Notes: generated from the sequence alone by a model not told the origin. DNA of 64,000 bases from Comamonadaceae bacterium (GCA_027488735.1 JAIYBB010000005.1:310001-374000); one strand, 5' to 3'. Numbered from the stretch's first letter, positions 19,231 through 28,091 are shown. A program made the numbers and translations.

Positions 19231-19259
19231 GTGAAACAGGCGTGTCAATTTCATGACGA
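19231..19259 (-). promoter_or_regulatory. PHO-box-like triple repeat upstream of the glycosyltransferase
   Basis: On the minus strand three units, TCGTCAT, TTGACAC and GTTTCAC, follow each other at exactly 11-base period, each matching CTGTCAY at 5 of 7. The first two units score 13/18 against the full PHO box. It ends about 35 bases before the start codon. Confidence 0.5.
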
Positions 19260-19274
19260 CGAAGGATTCAAAAG

Positions 19275-19292
19275 ATGTCATCAAAAATTCAC
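19275..19292 (+). promoter_or_regulatory. PHO-box-like site upstream of the DUF962-like gene
   Basis: ATGTCATCAAAAATTCAC scores 13 of 18 against the PHO-box consensus by hand count. It ends 57 bases before the ATG at 19350. Confidence 0.45.
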
Positions 19293-19349
19293 TCAATCAT
19301 GTGAAAGTCAAAAGGCGAACAACGCACTTGAACTTATTTGGGAGCACCT

Positions 19350-19964
19350 ATGAAACAATTTTTGAAAACTCTTGAAACTCAGCGGTGGGATGATCACCGT
19401 TACTACCATCACAGCCGCATTAACCAAACATTGCATTTAATCAGTGCAATTTCATTTTTAGTGGCATATGTGTATTTGTTCATTGACCCGGTAGTGTCGG
19501 CTCTGATCGCTTGGTTGGTTTCAATGACCACCCGTCAACTTGGCCATTTTGTGTTTGAACCCAAAGGCTATGACGAAGTCAATATGGCAACGCACGAGCA
19601 CAAAGAAGATATCAAAGTGGGATACAACTTGAAGCGCAAAATTGTGTTGTTGAGTGTGTGTGCTTTGATTCCTGTGTTGGCTTACTGGACACCTGCTGTG
19701 CTGACTTGGGCAGTTCCTCAAATGTATGAAGACACCCCAGTGCGCATGACGGGTATTTTGTGGTTGTTTTTAGGCATTGCCGGACTGGTGTTTCGTGTTG
19801 CGCAACTGTGGCACCAAGACAGCTTGCAAGCTGGCTTGGCATGGGCCTTGAAAATCATCACTGACCCTCTACACGACATCAAAATGTATTACAAGTCACC
19901 GATTTATTTGATGCGTGGAGAGTGGCTGGACCCTATGGACCACGTGCGTACATCTGTTCACTGA
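19350..19964 (+). CDS. DUF962/Mpo1-like integral membrane protein
   Basis: 204 residues, four or five hydrophobic helices. The N-terminal HHSRINQTLHLISAISFL and RQLGHFVFEPKGYDEVN resemble the N-x2-H and Q-x-GH-x2-E blocks of the DUF962/Mpo1 family. In yeast that family includes an iron-dependent dioxygenase of 2-hydroxy fatty acids. A further THEHKEDIKVGYN loop adds possible metal histidines. ATG at 19350 has GGGAG upstream; an earlier TTG is unlikely. Its 3' end overlaps the convergent aminotransferase gene by seven bases. The family assignment is tentative; a lipid-modifying role is inferred from its neighbours. Confidence 0.55.
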   Translation: MKQFLKTLETQRWDDHRYYHHSRINQTLHLISAISFLVAYVYLFIDPVVSALIAWLVSMTTRQLGHFVFEPKGYDEVNMATHEHKEDIKVGYNLKRKIVLLSVCALIPVLAYWTPAVLTWAVPQMYEDTPVRMTGILWLFLGIAGLVFRVAQLWHQDSLQAGLAWALKIITDPLHDIKMYYKSPIYLMRGEWLDPMDHVRTSVH

Positions 19965-21637
19965 GCAGTCAAATATTTTCTTTTCAATATTTCTTTGAAG
20001 ATTGATTGGCGAATATGACGGTTGGAGAGTTGAGCATCAACCCACCACCAACCGTCATTTCGCATCAATTCAGCAGCTTTGACAAAGCGTTGCATGAATA
20101 TTTCAAAATCATTGTCTTCGATGGCGAAATTGAAAATCATTCTTCCAGACCCAACCCAACTGAGTGCAATGCCCTGGTGTCGCAAATAGAACTGAAACAT
20201 CCAGTTGTATCTGCTGGGCGTGCTGTACAAAATAGACCAGACTGTTTCCATGCCGGCGACTTGCACGGGCAAGTCTGCCTGAGCCAGCCGTCTGTTAAGC
20301 GTACCCATACGCACCGCCCATCGCTGACTGGCTTGTGCGTAAATCTCTTGGGTTTCAGGTGTCTTCAATGTGTTCAAAAACACATTCATGGTTGCCATGA
20401 CGTAAGGGTGGGCGTTGAATGTGCCACGGGCAAAACACAATTCCCCGGGTTTTTCTGTCTTGAATCGACGCATCCATTTCGAGAGACCGCAAATAACTCC
20501 CACTGGCAATCCACCGCCCAATGTTTTGCCATATGTCACCATGTCTGCTTTGACATTGAAATATTCTTGCGCGCCACCTGGTGCAAGTCTGAAGCCCATG
20601 AATACCTCATCCATGATCAAGGCAATGCCCTTTTCTGTGCACACCTGCCGCAGTTGTTGCAACCAAGCAGAGTAAGCACCTTTGTCGTAATGCACCTGTC
20701 TGCTCGAGTCGACCAAGGTGGAGTCGGTGGGTGCCGCTTTGTTGGGATGCATGGCTTGCAGTGGGTTGATCAACACGCAGGCAATGTCATTTCTTCGACG
20801 CAGAACGCGCAATGTGTTGGGGTGCATGTCGTTAAGCGTCAAAGTATGCGAAGACGGCGGCATGGGGTTGCCCGGCCCTGGCTGAACGTCATCCCACCAG
20901 CCGTGGTAAGCGCCAGTGAACCGTACCAATTTTTTCTTGCCGGTGTGGTAGCGGGCCAGACGAACCGCCTGCATCACCGCTTCGGTGCCAGACATGTGAA
21001 ACGACACCTCTTGCATGCCGGACAGCTCGCACAATTGTTTGGCGTTGTCCAGCACGCACGGATGGTAAGAGCCCAACACAGGGCCCAATTTTTCAGCCAA
21101 CTCAACACCCTGTGCAATGCACTTTTTATAGAAATCCATGCCAAACAAATTGACACCGTAGCTGCCTGTGACATCGAAAAATCGGTTGCCGTCCATGTCG
21201 GTCAAATAGCAGCCATCGCTTTCACGCCAAAAGCTTCCAAGACGGATATGCTGCTGCATCAATTCTCTGAATTGAAAGGGAATGCGGTATTCGCTGATCA
21301 GCTGCAAATCCGAAATCAAGGGTTTGAGTTCCGCAGACATAGCCAGAGTTTGCGGCGATTTGCTTTGCAAATGGTGACCCATGTGTTCAATCGCCAACTT
21401 TCTTTGTTGCCCAATTTGTGCAGGCGCACCGTCTGCCACAAACCATTGCGTGTCGTTGTATGAATAACCTGGAATCCAAGCAGCGACTTTCTTCGCCATT
21501 CGCAAATGCCCCCCTAATGAAGGATGCTTTGCCATGGACAGTTGCAGCCGAGTGTGGAGCTTATTCACCAATACAAGACCCGCCAACGCGGTCGCTGTCA
21601 ATGCCATGCCAGATTGAATTCCGTTGAGTGATTCCAT
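19958..21637 (-). CDS. Membrane-anchored class III PLP aminotransferase (GSA aminomutase-like)
   Basis: 559 residues. The catalytic domain (about 115-540) is a class III aminotransferase like glutamate-1-semialdehyde aminomutase. It has HMSGTEAVMQAVRLAR, TGAYHGWWDD, IMDEVFMGFR and the PLP lysine in TYGKTLGGGLPVGVICG. The N-terminal extension of about 110 residues includes a hydrophobic segment (about 10-28), so the enzyme is probably membrane-bound. Canonical HemL is about 430 residues and soluble, so this is a different enzyme. It is divergent from psd with only 46 bases between, next to other phospholipid genes. A lipid-headgroup amino-transfer role is possible; substrate unknown. Confidence 0.85.
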   Translation of the reverse strand: MESLNGIQSGMALTATALAGLVLVNKLHTRLQLSMAKHPSLGGHLRMAKKVAAWIPGYSYNDTQWFVADGAPAQIGQQRKLAIEHMGHHLQSKSPQTLAMSAELKPLISDLQLISEYRIPFQFRELMQQHIRLGSFWRESDGCYLTDMDGNRFFDVTGSYGVNLFGMDFYKKCIAQGVELAEKLGPVLGSYHPCVLDNAKQLCELSGMQEVSFHMSGTEAVMQAVRLARYHTGKKKLVRFTGAYHGWWDDVQPGPGNPMPPSSHTLTLNDMHPNTLRVLRRRNDIACVLINPLQAMHPNKAAPTDSTLVDSSRQVHYDKGAYSAWLQQLRQVCTEKGIALIMDEVFMGFRLAPGGAQEYFNVKADMVTYGKTLGGGLPVGVICGLSKWMRRFKTEKPGELCFARGTFNAHPYVMATMNVFLNTLKTPETQEIYAQASQRWAVRMGTLNRRLAQADLPVQVAGMETVWSILYSTPSRYNWMFQFYLRHQGIALSWVGSGRMIFNFAIEDNDFEIFMQRFVKAAELMRNDGWWWVDAQLSNRHIRQSIFKEILKRKYLTAQ

Positions 21638-21683
21638 GTGCAGATTCCTTAAAACCTCCTTTGTATTACGACTGAGTTAAAAA

Positions 21684-22553
21684 ATGATGACTATCAAACA
21701 CATGTTCAATAAGTTGGGTGCCAATGAAAATTTGAATTTCTTATTGACCAACCGAATACCCAGACTTGCATTGACCCGGTTCATGGGATGGTTCAGCCAG
21801 ATCAAGCACCCATGGGTCAGGGATATATCGCTGTCTATCTGGCGCTCCATTGCAGATTTGGATTTAACTGAAGCAAAAAAGACCCAGTTCGACAGCTTGC
21901 ATGACTGTTTCATCCGTGAGTTAAAACCTGGCGCCAGGCCAATCGACACGAACCAAAAGGTATTCATCAGTCCTTGTGACGGCATTGTCGGCGCCATGGG
22001 ACGAGTGGAGTCGGGGAAGTTGTACCAAGCCAAAGGTTTTCCCTATCGATTAGATGAGTTATTGGGTCATGACGTTTCAATGGCTGAATGGGAAAACGGC
22101 TGGTTTGTCACGATTCGCATCACTTCTTCCATGTACCACCGCTTTCATGCGCCTCACAATGGGCAGCTCAAGCGGGTCAAGTATTTTTCCGGCGATACAT
22201 GGAATGTGAACCCTATTGCTTTGAAGCGGATTGAAAAATTATTTTGTAAAAACGAACGCGCATTGCTTGAAATTGAAGTGGGCAACGAAGCCCACAAAGT
22301 TGCGTTGGTTCCGGTCGCAGCGGTGTTGGTCGCAAGCATTCGCTTGCATGCCTTGGATGCCTTGTTTTCGGCTGCTTACAAAGGCCCGCTAGAGATCAGT
22401 TGCAACAGCGCCTTTCAAAAAGGCGATGAATTGGGCTGGTTCCAACATGGCTCGACCATCATTGTGTTTGCCCCAGCCGCGTTCAGATTGTCTGGGTCTA
22501 TTGAGGAAGGCAAACCTATCAAAATGGGTGAAGCCTTGATGGAATTACCTTGA
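21684..22553 (+). CDS. psd: Phosphatidylserine decarboxylase proenzyme
   Basis: 289 residues. The C-terminal cleavage site is HGST (GWFQHGSTIIVF), where the Ser becomes the pyruvoyl cofactor. Upstream are FISPCDGIVGAMG, SSMYHRFHAPHNG and FSGDTWNVNPIAL, all standard for Psd. It makes phosphatidylethanolamine at the inner membrane. A second ATG lies one codon downstream. Convergent with lplT and divergent from the aminotransferase. Confidence 0.95.
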   Translation: MMTIKHMFNKLGANENLNFLLTNRIPRLALTRFMGWFSQIKHPWVRDISLSIWRSIADLDLTEAKKTQFDSLHDCFIRELKPGARPIDTNQKVFISPCDGIVGAMGRVESGKLYQAKGFPYRLDELLGHDVSMAEWENGWFVTIRITSSMYHRFHAPHNGQLKRVKYFSGDTWNVNPIALKRIEKLFCKNERALLEIEVGNEAHKVALVPVAAVLVASIRLHALDALFSAAYKGPLEISCNSAFQKGDELGWFQHGSTIIVFAPAAFRLSGSIEEGKPIKMGEALMELP

Positions 22554-22575
22554 TGCTTGAGTGAAGAGAAGTGAG

Positions 22576-23802
22576 TCAACCATAGGTGTTGTGGTTTTTG
22601 CTTCTCACTGTCAATACCGCCATGCCAATTGCAACGCTGGCGGACATACCAATCACCACAGTGGAGAGACTGCAGTTCAAATAAGTTAAGACACTGTAGA
22701 GACCCAGCATCAGCAAAATACTTGAATTCTCACAAGTGTTTTGTACAGAGATGGATCTGCCGGCACTTAGAAGCACTGCCCCACGCGCTTGCAGCAGCGC
22801 ATTCATAGGGACCACCAAAAAACCACCTAAGGCACCTATCAACAGTGTCAATCCTAGGGCGATATGCCATTCGGTGATGAACACCATCAAGGGCAAGACA
22901 AAGCCCATGGCCACTCCCGCGCCCAATACTGCCGTGGCGTTGCGCATCTTTACCCAGCGTCCTGCCGCCATGGCACCTACCACCACGCCAACAGCGGTGC
23001 AGGCTTGTAAATAGGCGGCTTGCGTCAAACTCAGGTGCAACATGGTTTGAGCCCAGGCCAATACCAACAATTGCATACATGCACTCACGCCCCAAAATAA
23101 AGTGGTGACAGACAGACTGATGAACCCCAAAGGGTCGGTCCAAAGTTTTCTTTGGTCTTGATAAAAGTCGCGCCAAATACTTCGCCATTCCCATTGGGTT
23201 TTTGCATACTGCTTGTGAGAGCTAGGAATGAACAATGTGATGCAAGCTGACAAACCATACATCATGCAGATCGCAAGTATTGACAGGGATAAACCGTTGT
23301 CAGTTGACATCCAGTTGGTGTAAGTTTGAACCGCTTCAAGGCTCAGCCAACTGTCGGACACCAACCAACCGCCCAGCATCACACCAAAAAGTGCTGCGCA
23401 CACCGTGGTTACTTCAATCCAACCGTTGGCCTTGAGCAATAGTTCGGTTTCAACCGATTCTGTGATCCAGCCATACTTGGCCGGTGAATATATAGCGGCC
23501 CCTAACCCCGTGACTGCATATGCCGCAATGGGGTTGAGCCCTGCAAGCATGCCGAGACAAGCAGTTAACTTGAGCGCGTTGGCCTGCATCAGTATTTTGT
23601 GTTTGGACCATGTGTCAGCGATCGCGCCAACCCAAGGCCCAAACAACACATAAGACAAGGTAAAAAGCAGTTTTAACAAGGGAATCCAAAACGGCGCATA
23701 CCCTTGTAATTGCAGTAGTGCAATTGCCAACAACAGCAAGGCGTTGTCGGCAAGTGCGGATACAAACTGGCTGGCTATCAGCGCATAAAACCCATTGGGC
23801 AT
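22576..23802 (-). CDS. lplT: Lysophospholipid transporter LplT (MFS)
   Basis: 408 residues with about 12 hydrophobic helices. The N-terminal FYALIASQFVSALADNALLL is characteristic of LplT, an MFS flippase that returns lysophospholipids such as 2-acyl-glycerophosphoethanolamine from the periplasmic to the cytoplasmic leaflet. The start is placed at Met in MPNGFY (23802), because the longer frame overlaps the upstream phosphoesterase. No aas acyltransferase gene follows, which is the usual partner. It lies 17 bases after the plcP-like gene on the same strand. Confidence 0.9.
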   Translation of the reverse strand: MPNGFYALIASQFVSALADNALLLLAIALLQLQGYAPFWIPLLKLLFTLSYVLFGPWVGAIADTWSKHKILMQANALKLTACLGMLAGLNPIAAYAVTGLGAAIYSPAKYGWITESVETELLLKANGWIEVTTVCAALFGVMLGGWLVSDSWLSLEAVQTYTNWMSTDNGLSLSILAICMMYGLSACITLFIPSSHKQYAKTQWEWRSIWRDFYQDQRKLWTDPLGFISLSVTTLFWGVSACMQLLVLAWAQTMLHLSLTQAAYLQACTAVGVVVGAMAAGRWVKMRNATAVLGAGVAMGFVLPLMVFITEWHIALGLTLLIGALGGFLVVPMNALLQARGAVLLSAGRSISVQNTCENSSILLMLGLYSVLTYLNCSLSTVVIGMSASVAIGMAVLTVRSKNHNTYG

Positions 23803-23819
23803 TGACTGCTGACGCAGTA

Positions 23820-24605
23820 TCACGACACCAGTTCGGCAGGTTTTCTGATCATTTGTTTGATGGGTAGAAAATCCAAGACTTGGTCCCAAAACACCAATTC
23901 AAGCGTGCCATCCATGTGCTCAACCAGGGCAGAACGACTTTCGACCCAGTCACCATCATTGCAATACAGAACGTCGCCGATCATGCGAATTTCAGCCCTG
24001 TGAATATGCCCACAGACCACTCCTTGGTAGCCCCTTTTGTGGGCCTCGTGTGCCACTGCATTTTCAAAGTCTGTCACGAAATTCAGGGCTTTCTTCACTT
24101 TCCCTTTTAAATACGCAGACAAAGACCAATAAGGCATGCCTAACTTTGCACGTATGCGGTTGAAGTGCCGGTTCAAACGCAAGGTCAATTCATACAAACT
24201 GTCGCCAACATAGGCCAGCCACTTGGCGTACTGCACCACTGCGTCAAAATAATCACCGTGTATCAGCCACAGCTTGCGCCCATCTACCAGCGTGTGTGAA
24301 TATTCTTCACTGACCTCAATGCCGCCAAAATGGTGTTCAACAAAATGCCTTGCGAATTCATCGTGGTTGCCTGGTATGTAAACCACCTTGCAGCCCTTGC
24401 GGACCCGCTTTAACAATTTTTGCACCACATCGTTGTGTGATTGCGGCCAATACCATTTGCGACGAAGTTGCCAGCCGTCTACGATGTCACCAATTAAATA
24501 CAAGGAATCGCTGGTGTGAGATTTGAGGAAGTCAAGTAAAGCGTCTGCTTGACAGCCCGGTGTTCCCAAGTGCAAGTCAGATATAAATACAGCTCTGTAA
24601 TGCAT
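23820..24605 (-). CDS. plcP: Metallophosphoesterase, PlcP-like (annotated elsewhere as UDP-2,3-diacylglucosamine hydrolase)
   Basis: 261 residues, calcineurin fold. Metal motifs are SDLHLG, GDIVDGW, GNHDEFAR, HGDYFD and CGHIHRAEI. The segments WYWPQSHNDVVQKLL, YWSLSAYLKGKVK and NDGDWVESRSALVEH are those I associate with PlcP, the phospholipase C that converts phospholipids to diacylglycerol under phosphate limitation in Sinorhizobium and marine bacteria. LpxH is shorter in these regions and differs. ATG at 24605 has AGGAA upstream; earlier in-frame codons are not conserved-looking. With the GT4 enzyme and Ugd it would complete a diacylglycerol-to-glycolipid route. Confidence 0.8.
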   Translation of the reverse strand: MHYRAVFISDLHLGTPGCQADALLDFLKSHTSDSLYLIGDIVDGWQLRRKWYWPQSHNDVVQKLLKRVRKGCKVVYIPGNHDEFARHFVEHHFGGIEVSEEYSHTLVDGRKLWLIHGDYFDAVVQYAKWLAYVGDSLYELTLRLNRHFNRIRAKLGMPYWSLSAYLKGKVKKALNFVTDFENAVAHEAHKRGYQGVVCGHIHRAEIRMIGDVLYCNDGDWVESRSALVEHMDGTLELVFWDQVLDFLPIKQMIRKPAELVS

Positions 24606-24683
24606 ACATTTCCTGATGATGGTTGATGCAAAGCAAAAGGCTTGATGCACATTTTTGCTATAAGTCGAGCATAAATTCGGCAT

Positions 24684-24701
24684 ATGACTAATTGATGAAT
24701 T
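24684..24701 (-). promoter_or_regulatory. Weak PHO-box-like site upstream of plcP
   Basis: On the minus strand AATTCATCAATTAGTCAT scores 12 of 18, with TAGTCAT as the better half. It lies about 80 bases before the plcP ATG. This score could arise by chance; listed because of its position. Confidence 0.25.
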
Positions 24702-24747
24702 TGGCGCTAGCATTGACCACGTCATTCAGCCTGAGCCCAACACACAC

Positions 24748-25539
24748 ATGATCGTCAAACAACTTTGGACCGCCAATCCCTATAGAAATTTCAATTACTT
24801 GGTGGTCTGCGCGCAAACCGGCGAAGCACTGGCCATTGACCCACTTGACAGCGCGCGTTGTTTGCAAACGGCGAAAGAGCAGGGCTGGGAGATCACCCAA
24901 ATATTGAACACCCATGAGCACTTTGACCATATCGGTGGCAACCAAGATATTGTGCAAGCCACTGGCGCCAAGGTGTTGGCCCATGCCAAAGCAGCGTCTG
25001 CCATTCCCGGAATGTTTCGGGGTTTGCTGGCGGGCGACGTGGTCAAGGTGGGAAAAACGGTTGAGCTGGAAGTGCTCGATACGCCTGGCCACACCATGTG
25101 CCATGTGTGTCTGGTGGCGCATACCGATAAACCCGCTTTGTTTTCAGGCGACACGTTGTTCAATGCTGGTGCCGGCAACTGCCACAACGGTGGCAACGTC
25201 AAAGCTTTGTTTGAAACATTCAGCCAGCAATTGAATCGCTTGCCCGCCAACACTCGCATTTTCCCTGGGCACGATTACATCGAAAACAATTTGCGTTTCA
25301 CGCTTGACCGCGAGCCTGACAACCCAGTGGCTGCCGATTTATTGCAACAAGTCAGTGGCCAAGATGTCCATCAAGCACATGTCACCACCTTGCAGACCGA
25401 GCGCGACATCAACACATTTTTCAGGCTCGACCATGCCAGTATCAAAGTGCAATTGCGTGTGGATTTCCCCGATTTGCCCGCTGACATCAACGCAGAAACC
25501 GTGTTCACCAAATTGCGCGAGTTACGCAACCGTTGGTGA
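24748..25539 (+). CDS. gloB: Hydroxyacylglutathione hydrolase (glyoxalase II)
   Basis: 263-residue metallo-beta-lactamase-fold hydrolase releasing D-lactate and glutathione from S-lactoylglutathione. Metal motif THEHFDHIGG, then TPGHTMCHVC, FSGDTLFNAGAGNC and FPGHDYIENNLRF. The C-terminal helical substrate domain is present, giving normal length. Convergent with the GntR gene (9-base gap). Confidence 0.93.
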   Translation: MIVKQLWTANPYRNFNYLVVCAQTGEALAIDPLDSARCLQTAKEQGWEITQILNTHEHFDHIGGNQDIVQATGAKVLAHAKAASAIPGMFRGLLAGDVVKVGKTVELEVLDTPGHTMCHVCLVAHTDKPALFSGDTLFNAGAGNCHNGGNVKALFETFSQQLNRLPANTRIFPGHDYIENNLRFTLDREPDNPVAADLLQQVSGQDVHQAHVTTLQTERDINTFFRLDHASIKVQLRVDFPDLPADINAETVFTKLRELRNRW

Positions 25540-25547
25540 GTCTGGTG

Positions 25548-26204
25548 CTAGCTGGTGCTGAGTCGAGAAATGATGAAGCTGGCGGCTTCTGTGATGTGTT
25601 GTCTGGCTTTGGCTTCGGCGGCGTCGCCATTTCCATCGATGATGATTTGCAGCAACTCTTCGTGCTGATGCCAAATGTCTCTGGGTTTTTCATCCATCAT
25701 CAGTACTTCACCCATGACACGTTGCGTGTAAGTCCAGTGGGTGTCCATGGTCGGCGCAATCAGCAAGTTGTCAGACAAACCATACACAAAATGGTGAAAC
25801 GCCATGTCGGTGCTGATCAACTCAGTGACTGATCCTTTTTTGACTGCTTTTCTGCCTTTTTCAATCAAAGCCGCGCCTTGGGTGCGCGCGGTTTGTGAAT
25901 TGTTTTCAGCGGCTTTGCGAAATGCCAAGCCTTCAAGCACCGCACGGATTTCATACATTTGGCGAATGTAATCTGGGTCAAGTGGCGCCACGATCAAGCC
26001 GCGCCCGGGGGCATCTCGCAAAAGGCCTTGGTTTCTCAGCAACAAAAGCGCTTGCTGTATGGGTTGTCTGGAGACCCCTAGCTCGGCTGCGATGTGCTCT
26101 TGAATGATGCGGGTACCGGGTGCCAATTTTCCGGACGAAATTTCTTGCAGAATGGCTTCGTGGACTTGTTCGACCAGGTTGGGTTGTACAGCAATTATTT
26201 TCAT
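25548..26204 (-). CDS. GntR-family regulator, FadR/FCD subgroup
   Basis: 218 residues. The N-terminal winged helix shows LAPGTRIIQEHIAAELGVSRQPIQQAL. The C-terminal FCD all-helical ligand domain has the MYEIRAVLEGLAFRKAA start and conserved metal-type histidines (AFHHFVYG, RQHITEA). It is downstream of and co-directional with the ThDP enzyme gene (39-base gap). Two copies of a palindrome at 28092 and 29798 are good candidates for its operators, so it probably controls the ThDP enzyme, the acyl-CoA synthetase and the Rieske-PQQ dehydrogenase unit. Ligand is likely a carboxylic acid or acyl-CoA. Confidence 0.88.
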   Translation of the reverse strand: MKIIAVQPNLVEQVHEAILQEISSGKLAPGTRIIQEHIAAELGVSRQPIQQALLLLRNQGLLRDAPGRGLIVAPLDPDYIRQMYEIRAVLEGLAFRKAAENNSQTARTQGAALIEKGRKAVKKGSVTELISTDMAFHHFVYGLSDNLLIAPTMDTHWTYTQRVMGEVLMMDEKPRDIWHQHEELLQIIIDGNGDAAEAKARQHITEAASFIISRLSTS

Positions 26205-26243
26205 CGTGTCACTTTGTGATTCGTCTGCAATCAGGCGTTCAGT

Positions 26244-27974
26244 TCATGCCATGTCACGCCATTTTCGCTCTTGATCATCCCACGCCGCCAAAGCTTGCAG
26301 ATCAGGAACCCACGCAAGGCCAGACTTGGCATCGGAGGATTCTGCCTCAGGCGTTACCAGCACATCCAGTAGCGCTGGAAGGTTTTGCTTGGCCAATGCC
26401 AAAGCCGCAGGCAAGTCTTCGGCTTTTTCAACACGTTGTGCATGCATGCCAAAGGCGCGCGCCATGGCGGCATGGTCCGCGAACTGCAGTTGGGTGCCCA
26501 CTACTTTGCCGTGGTTTTGTTGCTGGTCTCTGACTTCAATCGCCCACGAACCGTTATTGGCCACAATGATCAGCACTGGCGCTTTGTGTCTGACAGCGGT
26601 GTCAATTTCCATCGCGTTGAAGCCGAATGCACCGTCTCCGGTAACCACCACCACCGGTCGTTCAGGGCAGGCCAAACTGGCGGCAACACCAAACGGCGTG
26701 CCCACACCGATGCACCCCAGAGGCCCTGGATCAAGGTAAGCATCTGATTGCAAACCGACGCGGGCAAAGCTTAAAAAATCTCCTCCATCGGCGACAACCA
26801 CGGAATGTTGCGGCAACACGTCTTGCACAGCGGCCAACACTTTATTGGGGTGCATCAATCCATCAGAGCCGTTTGCTGCTTGTGCCATGCTGAATTTGAG
26901 CTTGTCGGCGCGTGCCAGATGTTGTTGTCGCAGGCCTTTGAGCCAGTCGGAGTCAGCATGCGGTTTCATGTGCACTGCTGCATCGCAGATGGCTTGTAGC
27001 GTTTGCGGCACGCTGGCGAGTATGTCCACTTCACCACGGCGGTTGTCACGCAGTTCGGCGCTGTTGTCAGCGATGCGCAGAAAACGAGCTTGTCCAAACA
27101 CGGCAGGGGAACCATAGGCAAGTTGGAAATCCAGTTTGCGACCGATGGTCACCACCAGATCGGCTTGGCCCATGACATTGCCGCGCATGGCAGCCACCAC
27201 GCTGGGATGGTCAGGGGGTACCAGTCCACGGCTTTCTCCCGTGTCTAAGTAAGCGGCACCCAACATGCCCAAGAGTTGTTGCAAGGGCGCCGACGCAGCT
27301 TTGGCACCTCTGCCAGAAATAAACAGCGGCCGCTTGGCTTGCCATAACAGGGCCACGGCAGCGTCAATATCGGACGTTGCTGGCATAGTAACTGGCACGG
27401 TGATGCGCTTGAAATGTTCCGATAACAAGATGGCAGAAGGGGGCGCACTGCGCAACACATCGACTGGAAAATCGATGTAGACCGGTCCGGGTTCATTGCC
27501 CTGCCCAAACGCGCGGCAGGTGGCTTCGTTCAAGGTGGACAAGGCCAAGGCGGGATGGCGCACGGTTCTGGCCATACGCGTGATGGACGCTACCAATTCG
27601 GTATGCGACATGTCCTGCAAAGCGCCGCGGTGCTCTTGCGCCATGGGCGGCGTGCCGGAAATCACCAGCACAGGAGCGCGCGACACATGCGCATTGGCAA
27701 TGCCGGTCATGGCGTTTGTCACACCGGGCCCAGCGGTGACCAAGGCCACCCCCAAGCTGCCTGTTAAATCAGCCTCCGCATGCGCCATGTACACAGCGGC
27801 GCGCTCGTCTCTGACATCAATGATGCGAATGCCTTGTGCATCCAGCGCCATCCAAATCGGCATGATGTGACCGCCACACAAACCATAGACCCGCTGCACC
27901 CCTTGTGATTTCAAAAATTGGGCAATGACGGTGGCCACCGAGTCGTGGCTGCTGTGAATTAGGTTGGAATTCAT
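26244..27974 (-). CDS. Thiamine diphosphate enzyme, acetolactate synthase-like
   Basis: 576 residues with the three-domain ThDP fold. The N-terminal PYR domain has the catalytic Glu in VRDERAAVYMAHA and VALVTAGPGVTNAMTG. The central domain lies at about 200-330. The C-terminal PP domain has TGDGAFGFNAMEIDTAV...ANNGSW for Mg-ThDP binding. It resembles the acetolactate synthase/2-hydroxyacyl-CoA lyase/oxalyl-CoA decarboxylase group and is probably not the biosynthetic IlvB, given no small subunit and a catabolic setting. It is divergent from an acyl-CoA synthetase. Confidence 0.8.
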   Translation of the reverse strand: MNSNLIHSSHDSVATVIAQFLKSQGVQRVYGLCGGHIMPIWMALDAQGIRIIDVRDERAAVYMAHAEADLTGSLGVALVTAGPGVTNAMTGIANAHVSRAPVLVISGTPPMAQEHRGALQDMSHTELVASITRMARTVRHPALALSTLNEATCRAFGQGNEPGPVYIDFPVDVLRSAPPSAILLSEHFKRITVPVTMPATSDIDAAVALLWQAKRPLFISGRGAKAASAPLQQLLGMLGAAYLDTGESRGLVPPDHPSVVAAMRGNVMGQADLVVTIGRKLDFQLAYGSPAVFGQARFLRIADNSAELRDNRRGEVDILASVPQTLQAICDAAVHMKPHADSDWLKGLRQQHLARADKLKFSMAQAANGSDGLMHPNKVLAAVQDVLPQHSVVVADGGDFLSFARVGLQSDAYLDPGPLGCIGVGTPFGVAASLACPERPVVVVTGDGAFGFNAMEIDTAVRHKAPVLIIVANNGSWAIEVRDQQQNHGKVVGTQLQFADHAAMARAFGMHAQRVEKAEDLPAALALAKQNLPALLDVLVTPEAESSDAKSGLAWVPDLQALAAWDDQERKWRDMA

Positions 27975-28091
27975 GGGGGTATTTTCTTTGCAAAGAGAAG
28001 ATATTGTGAAGGGTCAAAAGCGCCTGTGATCAGGGCAAACAGCAAGCTCACCCAGCGATTTCCGTGGCAATCAAGGGAATATACTAAGTGA

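Noticed and set aside
20006..21463. Long open frame (485 codons) on the plus strand opposite the aminotransferase
   Set aside because: Antisense shadow: its translation has no recognisable domain, while the minus strand encodes a full PLP enzyme.
19958..21637. Aminotransferase considered as HemL (tetrapyrrole synthesis)
   Set aside because: Much longer than HemL, membrane-anchored, and in a lipid-gene context.
23820..24605. Phosphoesterase considered as LpxH
   Set aside because: Motif set and gene neighbours fit the PlcP group better; left as PlcP-like with stated uncertainty.
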